64,000 nt of DNA from Sulfitobacter sp. BSw21498 (lineage in GTDB: Bacteria > Pseudomonadota > Alphaproteobacteria > Rhodobacterales > Rhodobacteraceae): the NCBI RefSeq assembly GCF_006064855.1, contig NZ_CP040753.1, forward strand, positions 2,170,001-2,234,000, in the 5' to 3' direction. Of the stretch, positions 53,651 to 63,522 are shown in pieces. The stretch's first letter is position 1; each line of letters starts with the position of its first letter. The notes below the pieces were generated by a model, which saw nothing but the letters and a program-made list of their open reading frames with translations, was not told the DNA's origin and searched no databases. Made by a program: the position numbers and the translations under genes.

Positions 53651-55594
53651 ATGAGACGCAGCAGAGCCGATAGCGACGCCAGCCACTCAAAGCTGAGCCG
53701 CCGTGCTGTATTGCTGGGCAGCGCGCAGCTGTTGTTCATGGGCGGGCTGGCGGCACGGATGAACTATTTGCAGGTGGATCAGGCCGATCAGTTTCGCCTG
53801 CTGGCCGAAGAGAACCGGATCAACATCCGGCTGATCCCGCCGGCGCGTGGCGAAATTTTCGACCGGAACGGGGTGAGGTTGGCGCAGAACGTGCCGTCCT
53901 ACCGTATCGTGATTGTGCGCGAAGACGCCGATGATGTCGACGCGGTGATGCAACGTCTGGGCGAAGTGATCGACCTTGACCCCGAAGTGCGCGCACGCGC
54001 GATGGCCGAGATCAAGCGATCTGCCCCGTTCCTGCCTGTCACCGTGGCCGACGATGTCAGCTGGGACGAAGTCAGCCGCGTGTCGGTGAACGCCCCTGCC
54101 CTGCCCGGTGTCAGCCCCGAAGTCGGCCTGACCCGTGTCTATCCGCGCGGATCGGATTTTGCCCATATCGTTGGCCGTGTGGGCCGCGTCAGCCAAGCCG
54201 ATCTGGACGCGCTGGAAAACCCCGATGCGGTTCTGCGTATCCCGCGGTTCCAGATCGGCAAGATCAACGTAGAGGCCCGCCAGGAATCCCTTTTGCGGGG
54301 TTCTGCCGGTACCAAACAGGTCGAAGTCAACGCCACCGGCCGCGTGATGCGCGAACTGGCCCGCCGCGAAGGACAGTCCGGTGCTGACATTCAGCTGACC
54401 ATCGATTCCAATCTGCAGAACTTTGTACAGGCCCGTCTGGGTAACGAAAGCGCTGCGGTGGTGATCATGGATTGTGATAACGGCGATCTGGTCGCAAACG
54501 CCTCGTCGCCCAGCTATGATCCGAACCTCTTTATCGGGGGGATTTCTTCAGCGGACTACAACCCGCTGCTGCAATCCATCTATCGCCCGCTGGTGAACAA
54601 GACCGTGCAGGGCACCTATCCGCCCGGATCGACCTACAAGATGGTCGTCGCCATGGCCGCACTTGAAGACGGCATCGTCGGCCCCGAGGAAACCACATAC
54701 TGCCCCGGGCACCTCGAAGTGGGCGGACGCCGGTTCCACTGTTGGAAACGCGCAGGGCACGGCTGGATCGACCTTGAAAACTCGCTCAAGCAATCCTGCG
54801 ACGTCTATTACTATGATCTGGCGATGAAAGTCGGGATCGAGAAAATCTCGGCCATGGCAAACCGCTTTGGGCTGGGGTGGAAACATGATCTGCCACTATC
54901 CTCTGTTGCGGCAGGTCTGGCCCCGACGAAAGCATGGAAACAAAGCGCGCGTGGCGATTCATGGGTGATCGGGGATACGGTGAATGCCTCTATCGGGCAG
55001 GGCTTCACGCTCAGCTCGCCACTGCAACTGGCGGTGATGACGGCGCGGATCGCGACCAACCGCGCCGTGGTCCCACGGCTGATCAAATCGATCGACGGCG
55101 TCGAACAAGCCAGCGGCGCGGGCGAGACCTTGGGCATGAACGAAAACAACATGCGTCAGGTCCGCAAAGGCATGTATTCGGTGGTCAACGACCGGCGCGG
55201 CACAGGCTACCGGTCGCGGGTCATCGCCGACGGGGTGCGCATGGCGGGTAAAAGCGGCACCAGTCAGGTACGCAACATCACCGCCGCCGAACGCGCGCGC
55301 GGGGTTAGCCGCAACGAAGACCTGCCATGGGAGCGCCGTGACCACGCGCTATTCGTCGCCTTCGCGCCCTATGACAAGCCGCGCTATGCGGTATCGGTGC
55401 TGGTGGAACACGGCGGCGGCGGATCGACCGCAGCCGCCCCCATCGCCCGCGACGTCATGCTGCAAGCGATCTATGGCGGAGAGCCACCGCTGGACGCCTA
55501 CCCCACCGCCGACCGTGGCCGCATCGCCGAACAACAAAAAGCCCTGCGCGCGATCCAGCCCCAAGCGGATTTCAGCGGGAAAGACCAAGCATGA
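53651..55594 (+). CDS. mrdA: Penicillin-binding protein 2, elongation transpeptidase
   Basis: This is the peptidoglycan transpeptidase of the rod system, paired with RodA. It has 647 residues. A single N-terminal anchor span is preceded by SRRAVLLG. The dimerisation/pedestal part opens RGEIFDRNG. The active serine is S327 in the S-T-Y-K motif (PPGSTYKM), the SxN-type motif is SCD (QSCDVYYYD), and the KTG-type motif is KSGTSQ. GAGGAGAGCAGA precedes the ATG at 53651. The stop overlaps rodA by 4 bases. Confidence 0.96.
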   Translation: MRRSRADSDASHSKLSRRAVLLGSAQLLFMGGLAARMNYLQVDQADQFRLLAEENRINIRLIPPARGEIFDRNGVRLAQNVPSYRIVIVREDADDVDAVMQRLGEVIDLDPEVRARAMAEIKRSAPFLPVTVADDVSWDEVSRVSVNAPALPGVSPEVGLTRVYPRGSDFAHIVGRVGRVSQADLDALENPDAVLRIPRFQIGKINVEARQESLLRGSAGTKQVEVNATGRVMRELARREGQSGADIQLTIDSNLQNFVQARLGNESAAVVIMDCDNGDLVANASSPSYDPNLFIGGISSADYNPLLQSIYRPLVNKTVQGTYPPGSTYKMVVAMAALEDGIVGPEETTYCPGHLEVGGRRFHCWKRAGHGWIDLENSLKQSCDVYYYDLAMKVGIEKISAMANRFGLGWKHDLPLSSVAAGLAPTKAWKQSARGDSWVIGDTVNASIGQGFTLSSPLQLAVMTARIATNRAVVPRLIKSIDGVEQASGAGETLGMNENNMRQVRKGMYSVVNDRRGTGYRSRVIADGVRMAGKSGTSQVRNITAAERARGVSRNEDLPWERRDHALFVAFAPYDKPRYAVSVLVEHGGGGSTAAAPIARDVMLQAIYGGEPPLDAYPTADRGRIAEQQKALRAIQPQADFSGKDQA

Positions 55595-56730
55595 GCTATC
55601 TTGAATATACGGTCAAACATGTCCCCACAGGCTTTGCCAAGATCCTGCATCTGAACTGGCCGCTGACCATCCTGCTGGCCGCTGTCTCGGGGGTGGGGTT
55701 CTTGATGCTGTACTCGGTCGCGGGGGGCAGTTTTAACCCTTGGGCCGAACCGCAAATGAAACGCTTTGCCTTGGGGATCGTGCTGATGATTGCCGCCGGT
55801 ATGGTGCCGATCTGGCTTTGGCGGAACCTCGCGGGCGTGGCCTATTTCGGCACGGTGATCCTGTTGATCGGGGTCGAACTTTTCGGTGCCGTCGGCATGG
55901 GCGCACAGCGCTGGATCGAGCTCGGGTCGTTCCGCCTGCAACCATCAGAGCTGATGAAGATCACACTGGTGATGATGCTGGCGGCCTATTACGACTGGCT
56001 CCCGCCCAAGAAAACCTCGCGGCCGCTGTGGGTGTTGTTGCCGGTCCTGATGATTCTGTTCCCCACAGCGCTGGTGCTCAAGCAGCCCGATCTGGGCACC
56101 GCGATCCTGTTGATGGCCGCCGGCGGCGGGCTGATGTTCCTTGCAGGGGTGCACTGGGGCTATTTCGCCGTCGTTATCGCAGGCGCGGTGGGACTGGTGA
56201 CGGCGGTATTCCAGTCCCGCGGCACCCCGTGGCAACTGATCAAGGACTACCAGTTCCGGCGGATCGATACCTTCATCGACCCCAGCACCGACCCGTTGGG
56301 CGCGGGCTATCACATCACCCAATCCAAGATCGCGCTAGGCTCTGGTGGCTGGACCGGCCGCGGGTTCATGCAAGGCACCCAGTCGCGCCTGAACTTCCTG
56401 CCCGAGAAACACACCGATTTTATCTTTACCACGCTGGCCGAGGAATTCGGCTTTGTCGGCGGTTTTTCCCTGCTGGGCCTCTATGCGCTGATCATCGTGT
56501 TCTGCGTCGCGGCGGCCTTGATCAACAAGGACCGTTTCTCGTCGCTGCTAACCCTTGGTATCGCGCTGAACTTCTTTTTGTTCTTCGCCGTGAACATGTC
56601 GATGGTGATGGGGCTGGCACCTGTTGTCGGTGTGCCGCTGCCGCTCGTCAGCTATGGCGGATCGGCAATGCTGGTGTTGCTGCTGGCCTTTGGCCTTGTA
56701 CAATCGGCGCATGTCCACCGCCCCAGATAG
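55591..56730 (+). CDS. rodA: Peptidoglycan glycosyltransferase RodA (SEDS)
   Basis: This is a 379-residue SEDS polymerase with about ten spans. Family landmarks are GAQRWIELGSFRLQPSELMK, QPDLGTAILL, the essential Asp-containing loop region around FLPEKHTDFIFTTLAEEFGFVGG, and PVVGVPLPLVSYGGSAML. It polymerises glycan strands together with the PBP2 encoded just before. Coupled to mrdA by a 4-base overlap. The C-terminus is short and lacks extra domains. Confidence 0.96.
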   Translation: MSYLEYTVKHVPTGFAKILHLNWPLTILLAAVSGVGFLMLYSVAGGSFNPWAEPQMKRFALGIVLMIAAGMVPIWLWRNLAGVAYFGTVILLIGVELFGAVGMGAQRWIELGSFRLQPSELMKITLVMMLAAYYDWLPPKKTSRPLWVLLPVLMILFPTALVLKQPDLGTAILLMAAGGGLMFLAGVHWGYFAVVIAGAVGLVTAVFQSRGTPWQLIKDYQFRRIDTFIDPSTDPLGAGYHITQSKIALGSGGWTGRGFMQGTQSRLNFLPEKHTDFIFTTLAEEFGFVGGFSLLGLYALIIVFCVAAALINKDRFSSLLTLGIALNFFLFFAVNMSMVMGLAPVVGVPLPLVSYGGSAMLVLLLAFGLVQSAHVHRPR

Positions 56731-56737
56731 GAATCCT

Positions 56738-57670
56738 ATGTCCCTGAACGTCCTTTTCGCCGCCCGCCCCGAACGCTGGGTGACGTATGAAGCCCCCCTG
56801 CGCCAAGCGCTCGACGCCGCAGGGATCACGGCGCATCTGTCAACGGATATTCCGGCCCAAGATGTCGATTACATCGTCTATGCACCCAATAGCACGCTAC
56901 AGGATTTCACCCCCTACACGCGGGCCAAGGCGGTGCTGAACCTCTGGGCGGGGGTAGAAAATATCACCAACAATGACACGCTGCATATCCCGCTGGCTCG
57001 GATGGTGGATCCGGGCCTGACCAAAGGCATGGTTGAATGGGTCACGGGCCATGTGATGCGCTATCATCTGGGGCTGGACGAGGACATTCGCAAGACGGAC
57101 ACCGATTGGACCCCGCGCACCCCGCCGCTGGCACAGGAACGTCAGATCACCATTCTGGGCCTTGGTGCCTTGGGCGCGGCTGTGGCCGAGACATTGGTGT
57201 CTCTGGGCTTCAACGTCACCGGCTGGTCGCGCAGCCCCAAAGAGATTTCAGGCGTAACGTGTCTGCATGGGAACGACGGGCTAAAGGATGCCCTACGCAG
57301 CGCCGAGATCGCGGTAATGCTGCTGCCCAACACCCCTGATACCGAGAACACGCTGAATGCCGAAACCCTAGCACAGATGCCTAAGGGCGCGTTTATTATA
57401 AACCCAGGCCGCGGGGCGTTGATCGATGACGACGCGTTGCTGGCTGCGTTGGATACCGACCAGATCGCCCATGCCACGCTGGATGTGTTCCGCGTCGAAC
57501 CGCTGCCTTCCGAGCACCCCTATTGGGCGCACCCCAAGGTCACTGTTACCCCCCATATCGCCGCTGAAACCCGCGCCATCACAGCAGCACAGGCCGTCGT
57601 GGAAAATATCCGCCGCGGCGAAGCCCAAGAGCCTTTTTTGCATCTAGTGGACCGCGCCAAAGGCTACTGA
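56738..57670 (+). CDS. 2-hydroxyacid dehydrogenase, GhrA-like glyoxylate/hydroxypyruvate reductase
   Basis: This is a 310-residue D-isomer-specific dehydrogenase. The Rossmann motif is GLGALGAAVAETL; the catalytic Arg is expected near the AGVENI segment, the Glu in VFRVEPLPSEHPYW, and the His in PHIAAETRAI. The N-terminus NVLFAARPERW and this motif set fit the GhrA (YcdW-like) subgroup. The start at 56738 has ATAGGAATCCT upstream, 7 bases past the rodA stop, so it is the last gene of the elongation operon although its chemistry is unrelated. Confidence 0.9.
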   Translation: MSLNVLFAARPERWVTYEAPLRQALDAAGITAHLSTDIPAQDVDYIVYAPNSTLQDFTPYTRAKAVLNLWAGVENITNNDTLHIPLARMVDPGLTKGMVEWVTGHVMRYHLGLDEDIRKTDTDWTPRTPPLAQERQITILGLGALGAAVAETLVSLGFNVTGWSRSPKEISGVTCLHGNDGLKDALRSAEIAVMLLPNTPDTENTLNAETLAQMPKGAFIINPGRGALIDDDALLAALDTDQIAHATLDVFRVEPLPSEHPYWAHPKVTVTPHIAAETRAITAAQAVVENIRRGEAQEPFLHLVDRAKGY

Positions 57671-57706
57671 GCCGCCCGGCCGCTGCCGCAGGATTTGAGT
57701 TTATTT

Positions 57707-57766
57707 GGCAAAATGAAGCAGCGAGCGTCGCCCCTTCATTTTGCCTTTTAAACTCTCGCCGAAGGC
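57707..57766. repeat. Intergenic repeat element copy B, within a hairpin
   Basis: GGCAAAATGAAG (57707-57718) and CTTCATTTTGCC (57734-57745) form a perfect 12-bp inverted repeat with a 15-base loop. The right arm plus the following TTTTAAACTCTCGCCGAAGGC is the repeat shared with copy A at 40303. The T-rich stretch after the hairpin (TTTTAAAC) could also act as a weak terminator for the mre operon. Confidence 0.75.
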
Positions 57767-57783
57767 ATCTTTGCCACGCGCGC

Positions 57784-59799
57784 TCAGGCCGCGGTAAGAC
57801 CCCGCCCCTTTAACAAGGCCTCTACCCCCGGCAATCTGCCGCGGAACGCCTTATAGAGTTCTGCTGCGTCCTGACTGCCGCCGGTCGACAGGATGTGCTG
57901 CTCTAGCGCCGCCGCGCGGTCGGGATCAAAGGCGCTGCCAGCTTCTTCAAAGGCGGCAAAGGCGTCTGCGTCCATCACTTCGGACCACATATAGCTGTAG
58001 TAGCCGCTGGAATAGCCATCGCCTGAAAAGACATGGGCAAACTGCGGCGTGGCGTGGCGCATGGTGATCGCGTCGGGCATACCAAGATCGGCCAGCACCT
58101 GTGCCTGTTTCGCCATGGGGTCAACGGGTGCCGCGCCATCGTGGAATTCAAGATCCACCAGCGCAGAGGCGACATATTCGACCGTGGAAAACCCCATATC
58201 AAAGTTTGCAGCCCCTAAAACCTTTTCAAGCATTTCTGCCGGCATCGGTTCGCCTGTCTTGGCGTGGGTGGCGTACTGGCTCAGGACCTCAGGCACCTCC
58301 AGCCAATGCTCGAACAGCTGGCTCGGCAGTTCGACGAAATCACGGGCGACCGATGTACCGCTAACGGATTCATAGGTCACGTCCGACAGCATCTGGTGCA
58401 GCGCATGGCCGAATTCATGAAAGAGCGTGCGCGCGTCGTCGTAGGACAGCAGCGCGGGCGATGCTTTGGCAAAGTTGCACACGTTCATCACCACCGGCGA
58501 CTGCACATCGGGAAATTTCGCCTGCGACCGCATGGCGCTGCACCACGCGCCCGACCGTTTTGACCCGCGCGCAAAATAGTCACCGATGAACACAGCCACA
58601 TGTGCGCCGTCTCGTGTGACCTCCCACGCGCGGCAATCGGGGTGATAAAGCGCGACATCGAGGGGTTTGAATTCGAGAGAGAAGAGCCGTGTGGCGCAGT
58701 CAAAGGCCGCGTCGATCATCCGGTCCAACTGGAAATACGGTTTCAACGCGGCTTCATCGAGATCATGTTCCGCCACCCGCCGTTTTTGCGCATAGTAGCG
58801 CCAGTCCCACGGGGCCAGATCGCCGTTTACGCCATCGTCGTGCATCATGCGGGTCAGCACCCCGGCGTCTGCCTCTGCCTGTGCTTTGGCAGGTGCCCAG
58901 ACATCCATAAGCAAGTGACGCACGGCCTTTGGTGTTTTCGCCATCTCTGTTTCCAGCTTGTAGGCGGCAAAGTTGTCATAGCCCAGAAGCTTGGCCCGTT
59001 CCTCGCGCAGCGCAAGGGTTTCAGCAGCGATGCCGCGGTTGTCGGTATCGCCGCCGTTGGCCCCACGCGACTGCCACGCCAGAAACGCTTTTTCGCGCAG
59101 ATCGCGGCGGGGAGAGGATTGCAGGAACGGCGTGATCAGCGACCGCGAAAGGGTGATCACCGGCGTGCCTGCCTCTTTTTCTTCGCCAGCAGCGCGGGCG
59201 GCATCGATGACGAAGTCGGGCAGCCCTTCCAGATCGGATTCTTCCAGCGGCATGAACCAACTGCGTTCATCGGCCAACAGGTTCTGGGTGAACTGTGTCC
59301 CCAGCACGGCGAGCCGGTTCTTGATCTCTTTCATCCGCGCATCGGCCGCCCCGTCCAGCGCCGCGCCTGCGCGGACAAAGCCGCGGTGGGTCAGCATCAG
59401 CACCCGTGCCTGCTCTGGCGTCAGGTCAAAGCTGTCGCGGTTTTCCCAGACCGATGCGACCCGCGCGAACAGCGCCTTGTTGCTTGAGATTTCAGAGAAA
59501 TGTGCCGACAGCAGCGGCGAGAATTTGCGTTGCAGGTCTTCGCGCACGGGGTTGCTATCTGCCCCTGCGACGGTGAAAAACACGCCCAACACGCGGTCAA
59601 GCTGGCTGCCTGCTTCCTCGAGCGCCTCGATCGTGTTTGAGAATGTCGGCTCGTATTCGCACTCGGCGATGGCTTCGATTTCCATGCGGTGCGTCTGCAG
59701 TGCCTCGTCCAGCGCGGGGGCGAAATCATCGTCGGAGATCTGGTCGAAGGGAGCAATCTCGAACGGGGTGTCCCAATCCTGTAGCAACGGGTTTGTCAT
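57784..59799 (-). CDS. M3-family oligopeptidase (PrlC/Dcp-type)
   Basis: This is a 671-residue cytoplasmic zinc peptidase. The zinc motif is HEFGH at 461-465 (FHEFGHALHQML), with the third ligand Glu expected in the following FVELPSQ segment. YSSGYYSYMWSEVMDAD near the C-terminus is the M3 substrate-binding Tyr/His loop. Length and motifs fit oligopeptidase A or dipeptidyl carboxypeptidase; the two cannot be separated by eye. No signal peptide is present. AAAGGAGACCGCC gives a strong ribosome site for the ATG at 59799. Confidence 0.94.
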   Translation of the reverse strand: MTNPLLQDWDTPFEIAPFDQISDDDFAPALDEALQTHRMEIEAIAECEYEPTFSNTIEALEEAGSQLDRVLGVFFTVAGADSNPVREDLQRKFSPLLSAHFSEISSNKALFARVASVWENRDSFDLTPEQARVLMLTHRGFVRAGAALDGAADARMKEIKNRLAVLGTQFTQNLLADERSWFMPLEESDLEGLPDFVIDAARAAGEEKEAGTPVITLSRSLITPFLQSSPRRDLREKAFLAWQSRGANGGDTDNRGIAAETLALREERAKLLGYDNFAAYKLETEMAKTPKAVRHLLMDVWAPAKAQAEADAGVLTRMMHDDGVNGDLAPWDWRYYAQKRRVAEHDLDEAALKPYFQLDRMIDAAFDCATRLFSLEFKPLDVALYHPDCRAWEVTRDGAHVAVFIGDYFARGSKRSGAWCSAMRSQAKFPDVQSPVVMNVCNFAKASPALLSYDDARTLFHEFGHALHQMLSDVTYESVSGTSVARDFVELPSQLFEHWLEVPEVLSQYATHAKTGEPMPAEMLEKVLGAANFDMGFSTVEYVASALVDLEFHDGAAPVDPMAKQAQVLADLGMPDAITMRHATPQFAHVFSGDGYSSGYYSYMWSEVMDADAFAAFEEAGSAFDPDRAAALEQHILSTGGSQDAAELYKAFRGRLPGVEALLKGRGLTAA

Positions 59800-59886
59800 G
59801 GCGGTCTCCTTTACGGGTCAAGCTATGCACTGCAGCAGGGCAATACAATCGCAATACCCGCGCGCGGAACCCCCATGACGGGTCGT

Positions 59887-60936
59887 CTATTCGCCCGCGT
59901 CGCCACAGATCGGGCAGTCGTCGCGCTTGGATACGCCGATCACGCGGTTCTCGCCGTAAAGCGCGTCATACATCAGCATTTGCCCACGCAAGGGGGCACC
60001 GGCACCGGTGATAAGCTTGATTGCCTCGGACGCCATCATCGCACCGATCACACCGGGCAGCGGGCCGATCACACCGGCCTGCGCGCAGCTGGGGGCCAGA
60101 TGTGCCGCAGGGGCCTGCGGGAAGATGCATTGGTAGCAGGGCGCACCCTTTGAAGGGTCAAAGATGCTGAGCTGCCCTTCCCATTGCGACAGTGCGCCCG
60201 AAATCAGCGGCAGCCCTGCGGCGACGCAGGTGCGGTTCACCAGATAGCGGGTGTCGAAATTATCGGTGCCGTCCAGCACCAGATCGTAGTCGGCGAAAAG
60301 CTCTGCCGCGATGTCGTCGGTCAGGCGGCGATGGTAAGGGCGCACGGTGACAAAGGGGTTCTGGGCTTCCATCTCGGCCTGTGCAGAGAAGACTTTGGGC
60401 GTGCCGATGGCGCTGTCCTTATGGATCACCTGCCGTTGAAGGTTGGCGTTTTCAACGATGTCGTCGTCGATCACGCCAATGGTCCCGACACCGGCAGCCG
60501 TCAGATATTGCAGCACCGGTGCCCCAAGCCCACCTGCCCCGATGACCAGTACCCGCGCTTGCTTGAGCGCCTTTTGACCCGTCCCGCCGACTTCGCGCAG
60601 CACGATATGACGGGCATAGCGGTTTAGCTCGGTCTCTGAAAACGTGCCGGTTTGCGCGGCGGGTTTGGTGTCGCTTGCGGGTTCGGCCCGCGCACGCAAT
60701 CGGTTCAGCCCCCAGCTATAGCCAAAGATCAGCAGCAAAAATCCGGTCAGCAGCAGCCAAGGCGCCGCCGTACCCCCCGTCGCGACACGCAAGGGATGCG
60801 TCGCCGGCAGCAACAGGTTCAAGCCGATCACCAGACCAAACACCATGCCCAACATCACGACCCGTCGTTCGCGTGGCTGGCCAAATGCGGCCCCCGCGCC
60901 CCAGATCAGCGCGGCCAGTCCCAAAACCAGCAGCAT
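59887..60936 (-). CDS. moeB: MoeB/ThiF/HesA-type adenylyltransferase with N-terminal membrane region
   Basis: This is a 349-residue protein. Residues 1-80 hold three hydrophobic stretches (MLLVLGLAALIWGAGAAFG, VVMLGMVFGLVIGLNLLL, WLLLTGFLLLIFGYSWGL), so it should be anchored in the inner membrane. Residues 100-349 are a canonical E1-like enzyme: LNRYARHIVLREVGG, ATP-binding VIGAGGLGAPVLQYL, the Arg/Asn region DDDIVENANLQRQV, DGTDNFDTRYLVN and two Zn-binding pairs CYQC and CPIC. E1 enzymes of this family adenylate the C-terminus of MoaD or ThiS. No rhodanese domain is present. Start at 60936 (ATG) is preferred over TTG at 60939. Confidence 0.9.
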   Translation of the reverse strand: MLLVLGLAALIWGAGAAFGQPRERRVVMLGMVFGLVIGLNLLLPATHPLRVATGGTAAPWLLLTGFLLLIFGYSWGLNRLRARAEPASDTKPAAQTGTFSETELNRYARHIVLREVGGTGQKALKQARVLVIGAGGLGAPVLQYLTAAGVGTIGVIDDDIVENANLQRQVIHKDSAIGTPKVFSAQAEMEAQNPFVTVRPYHRRLTDDIAAELFADYDLVLDGTDNFDTRYLVNRTCVAAGLPLISGALSQWEGQLSIFDPSKGAPCYQCIFPQAPAAHLAPSCAQAGVIGPLPGVIGAMMASEAIKLITGAGAPLRGQMLMYDALYGENRVIGVSKRDDCPICGDAGE

Positions 60937-61118
60937 CAAGCGGCCCCGCCTGTGGCGCGCAGTTTTGGTTGCGTGTGTGATTGGCGCATAAGGCCCCCGC
61001 TTTGTTTTTCGGGTATTCAGACCCTAAAGCGGCAACCTAAGCATTTTTCCGCCGACACCAACCCAAAACGTAAACGGACAGGCCCACAGAGCGGCAAGCG
61101 TCGCTCCGCTGCATCAGG

Positions 61119-62261
61119 TTAAAAGACACGCGCCCCCTCGACCCATGTTTCGTGCAGGATCGGCAACCCGTCGAGCCGCGCGAACCGGATCACATCGCCA
61201 CGTGCCCCGACTTCAAGCGTCCCGCGATCCGTCAGACCCGCACGATGCGCCGGAGCGCGGGTCACCGTCGACAAACCACGCGACAGATCGCCCCAAAGAT
61301 CGCCCAATTGTAGCGCCGCGATCAACAGCCCCGCGGGCACATAATCCGATGACAGAATATCAAGCCGATCTGCCTTGGCCAGATCGAGCGCTGCGACATT
61401 GCCGGAATGGGACCCACCGCGAATGACATTCGGCGCGCCCATAATCGTCGCGATCCCGTTGGCGTGGCAGCGGTTGGCGGCCTCTACGGTGGTGGGAAAT
61501 TCGGCCAGCCGTACCCCGTAGTCGTGACTGGTATCGACCTGCTCTGCCGTGGTGTCGTCATGACTGGCCAGTGCCGCGCCATAGCGGGCAGCAGCCGCAA
61601 CCGTCGCGGCCTCATGGGCTTTGCCGTACTGCTTTTGCACGTCGTAAAGATACGCGACATGGCGCTGGAACGCGGCTGCGTCAAAGCTGTGTTTGCCGCG
61701 CACGTAGCCCTCGAATTTCGACAGGTCCCGAAACTGGCGCTGACCAGGGGTGTGGTCCATCATCGACACAATGCCCACGCGATCCTCGGGGCCGAACTCT
61801 GCCAGCTCTTCGGCCAGCGTTTCCGAACAAATCTCGGCGCGCAGGTGGATGTGGTGGCTGATCCGCAAGGCGCGGGCATCGCGCATGGCCAGAATGGTAT
61901 CAACCATGCCGCGCGCGTATTTCTGATACTGATGCTCGGCCGAAATCATCGACCCCACGCGGATCGCATCAAACACCGTGGTGATCCCGGTCCCGGCGAG
62001 CTCTCGGTCATGGGCGAGGATCGCGGCGCGGTGCGGCCAGTCGACCTTGGGGCGCGGCGACATGTGCCGTTCAAGGTTATCGGTATGCAGTTCAACCAGA
62101 CCGGGCGCGATGTAATCCCCCTGCATGTCCCGCGCGCCCTTTGGCACGGCGGCGCCGGTATCAATATCGGTGATCACCCCATCTGCAATGCGGATCGCGC
62201 CGGTTTCGACCCTATCGCGCAGGATCAGACGGGCATTGGCAAAAATCGTCTCTTGGGTCAT
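61119..62261 (-). CDS. phnM: Alpha-D-ribose 1-methylphosphonate 5-triphosphate diphosphatase
   Basis: PhnM cleaves pyrophosphate from the triphosphate intermediate of the C-P lyase pathway. It has 380 residues, matching the E. coli length. The amidohydrolase fold shows VELHTDNLERH (metal histidine and Asp), HLRAEICS, ASHDDTT and SSDYVP. The start at 62261 was chosen because [18 protein letters not shown] is the family opening. It overlaps phnN by 4 bases, so this operon runs phnK-L-N-M on the minus strand. Confidence 0.96.
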   Translation of the reverse strand: MTQETIFANARLILRDRVETGAIRIADGVITDIDTGAAVPKGARDMQGDYIAPGLVELHTDNLERHMSPRPKVDWPHRAAILAHDRELAGTGITTVFDAIRVGSMISAEHQYQKYARGMVDTILAMRDARALRISHHIHLRAEICSETLAEELAEFGPEDRVGIVSMMDHTPGQRQFRDLSKFEGYVRGKHSFDAAAFQRHVAYLYDVQKQYGKAHEAATVAAAARYGAALASHDDTTAEQVDTSHDYGVRLAEFPTTVEAANRCHANGIATIMGAPNVIRGGSHSGNVAALDLAKADRLDILSSDYVPAGLLIAALQLGDLWGDLSRGLSTVTRAPAHRAGLTDRGTLEVGARGDVIRFARLDGLPILHETWVEGARVF

Positions 62262-62833
62262 GGCTTTATCTTCTGACTGGATTGGCCAGCCGTACAGGCT
62301 GTTTGGGAAAGATGCTGGCGTATGGTGGTAACGGTCTGCGCCAGCGGGCCGTTGTTGCAGATTACATGGTGGCGAATACCCGTCGGCATCGCGAAATCCG
62401 CCCGCGCCAAGCGACGCTCGATCTCGTCTGCGTCCTCGCGGTTTCGCGCGGTCAGACGGGATGCAAGCACATCGCGATCCGCGCACAGCAGGATGACACA
62501 GAACCGCGCGAACAAAGCCTGCGCCTGTGGCAAGACGGCACGCGACAGGTTTACCAACACTTCACGCCCCTGCGCCACCTCCAGTGCCACAGACTGCGGG
62601 ATACCGTAGTGCCACCCGTGCGCATGCCAGCTGAGAATAAACGCGCCGTCATCCTCGGCCTTCCTAAAGGCACGTTCTGACACGCCGTCAAAATCCTCGC
62701 CGCCCAGCGCGGTGGGACGCGAGATCACGCGTCGGGCGAGCACGAGCGACGGGTCTGCCGCAGCCAAACCTTCCATCACGCTGTCTTTGCCAACGCCCGA
62801 GGGGCCGACGACAGCAATAAACCGTCCCGTCAT
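62258..62833 (-). CDS. phnN: Ribose 1,5-bisphosphokinase
   Basis: This enzyme phosphorylates ribose 1,5-bisphosphate to PRPP, feeding phosphonate-derived ribose back into nucleotide synthesis. It has 191 residues. Walker A is GPSGVGKDS at residues 10-18; RVISRP and GWHYGIPQ follow in the guanylate-kinase-like fold. It overlaps both phnM (downstream) and phnL (upstream) by 4 bases each, so the three are translated in series. Confidence 0.94.
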   Translation of the reverse strand: MTGRFIAVVGPSGVGKDSVMEGLAAADPSLVLARRVISRPTALGGEDFDGVSERAFRKAEDDGAFILSWHAHGWHYGIPQSVALEVAQGREVLVNLSRAVLPQAQALFARFCVILLCADRDVLASRLTARNREDADEIERRLARADFAMPTGIRHHVICNNGPLAQTVTTIRQHLSQTACTAGQSSQKIKP

Positions 62834-63522
62834 GCGGCGCGCCCCGGCGTGTACTGCGTCACATCGAACTGGCGGTCACATATCTCATCGCGGGCGGCGT
62901 GGTCATGGAAGATACCAATGATTGCAGCGCCCCGCGCCTTCGCCTCGGCAATCATCGCAAGCACGGTGGCACGGTTTGTCGGATCAAGACTGGCGGTAGG
63001 TTCATCCAGCAAAAGCGCCGGATAGGGATAGGCAAAACCGCGCGCGATATTCACGCGCTGCTGCTCCCCGCCAGAGAAGGTCGTGGGGCTCAGCTGCCAC
63101 AGGCGTTCGGGGATGTTCAGTCTGTGTAACAGGGTTTTTGCCTGCGCCTCGGCCGTCGCTCGGTCCGATCCGGTCGCCATCAGCGGCTCGGCCACTACAT
63201 CCAGTGTCGATACACGCGGCACGACCCGCAGGAACTGGCTGACATAGCCCAACGTCGTGCGGCGCAGCTGGATCACCTGGCGTGGTGCCGCGGTTACGAC
63301 ATCCAGATCGCCTACCATAATCCGGCCCGACTGGGTCAGATAATTGCCGTAAATCATCCGCATCAGGGTCGATTTACCGGCCCCCGACGCGCCCACCAAG
63401 GCGATACATTCCCCCTTTGCGACTGACAAAGAGGCCCCCGCCATGACAGAGATTTCAGCAGCCCCCTGATTGTGCAGCACAAAGGATTTCGACACGTTTT
63501 CGACAGTAATCATCGGGCTCAT
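62830..63522 (-). CDS. phnL: C-P lyase complex ATPase PhnL
   Basis: This is a 230-residue ABC-type ATPase: Walker [11 protein letters not shown]-loop [14 protein letters not shown], signature [15 protein letters not shown] and Walker [12 protein letters not shown]. In spite of the fold it has no permease partner; PhnL and PhnK associate with the PhnGHIJ core. [14 protein letters not shown] is typical PhnL sequence. It overlaps phnN and phnK by 4 bases. Confidence 0.95.
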   Translation of the reverse strand: MSPMITVENVSKSFVLHNQGAAEISVMAGASLSVAKGECIALVGASGAGKSTLMRMIYGNYLTQSGRIMVGDLDVVTAAPRQVIQLRRTTLGYVSQFLRVVPRVSTLDVVAEPLMATGSDRATAEAQAKTLLHRLNIPERLWQLSPTTFSGGEQQRVNIARGFAYPYPALLLDEPTASLDPTNRATVLAMIAEAKARGAAIIGIFHDHAARDEICDRQFDVTQYTPGRAA

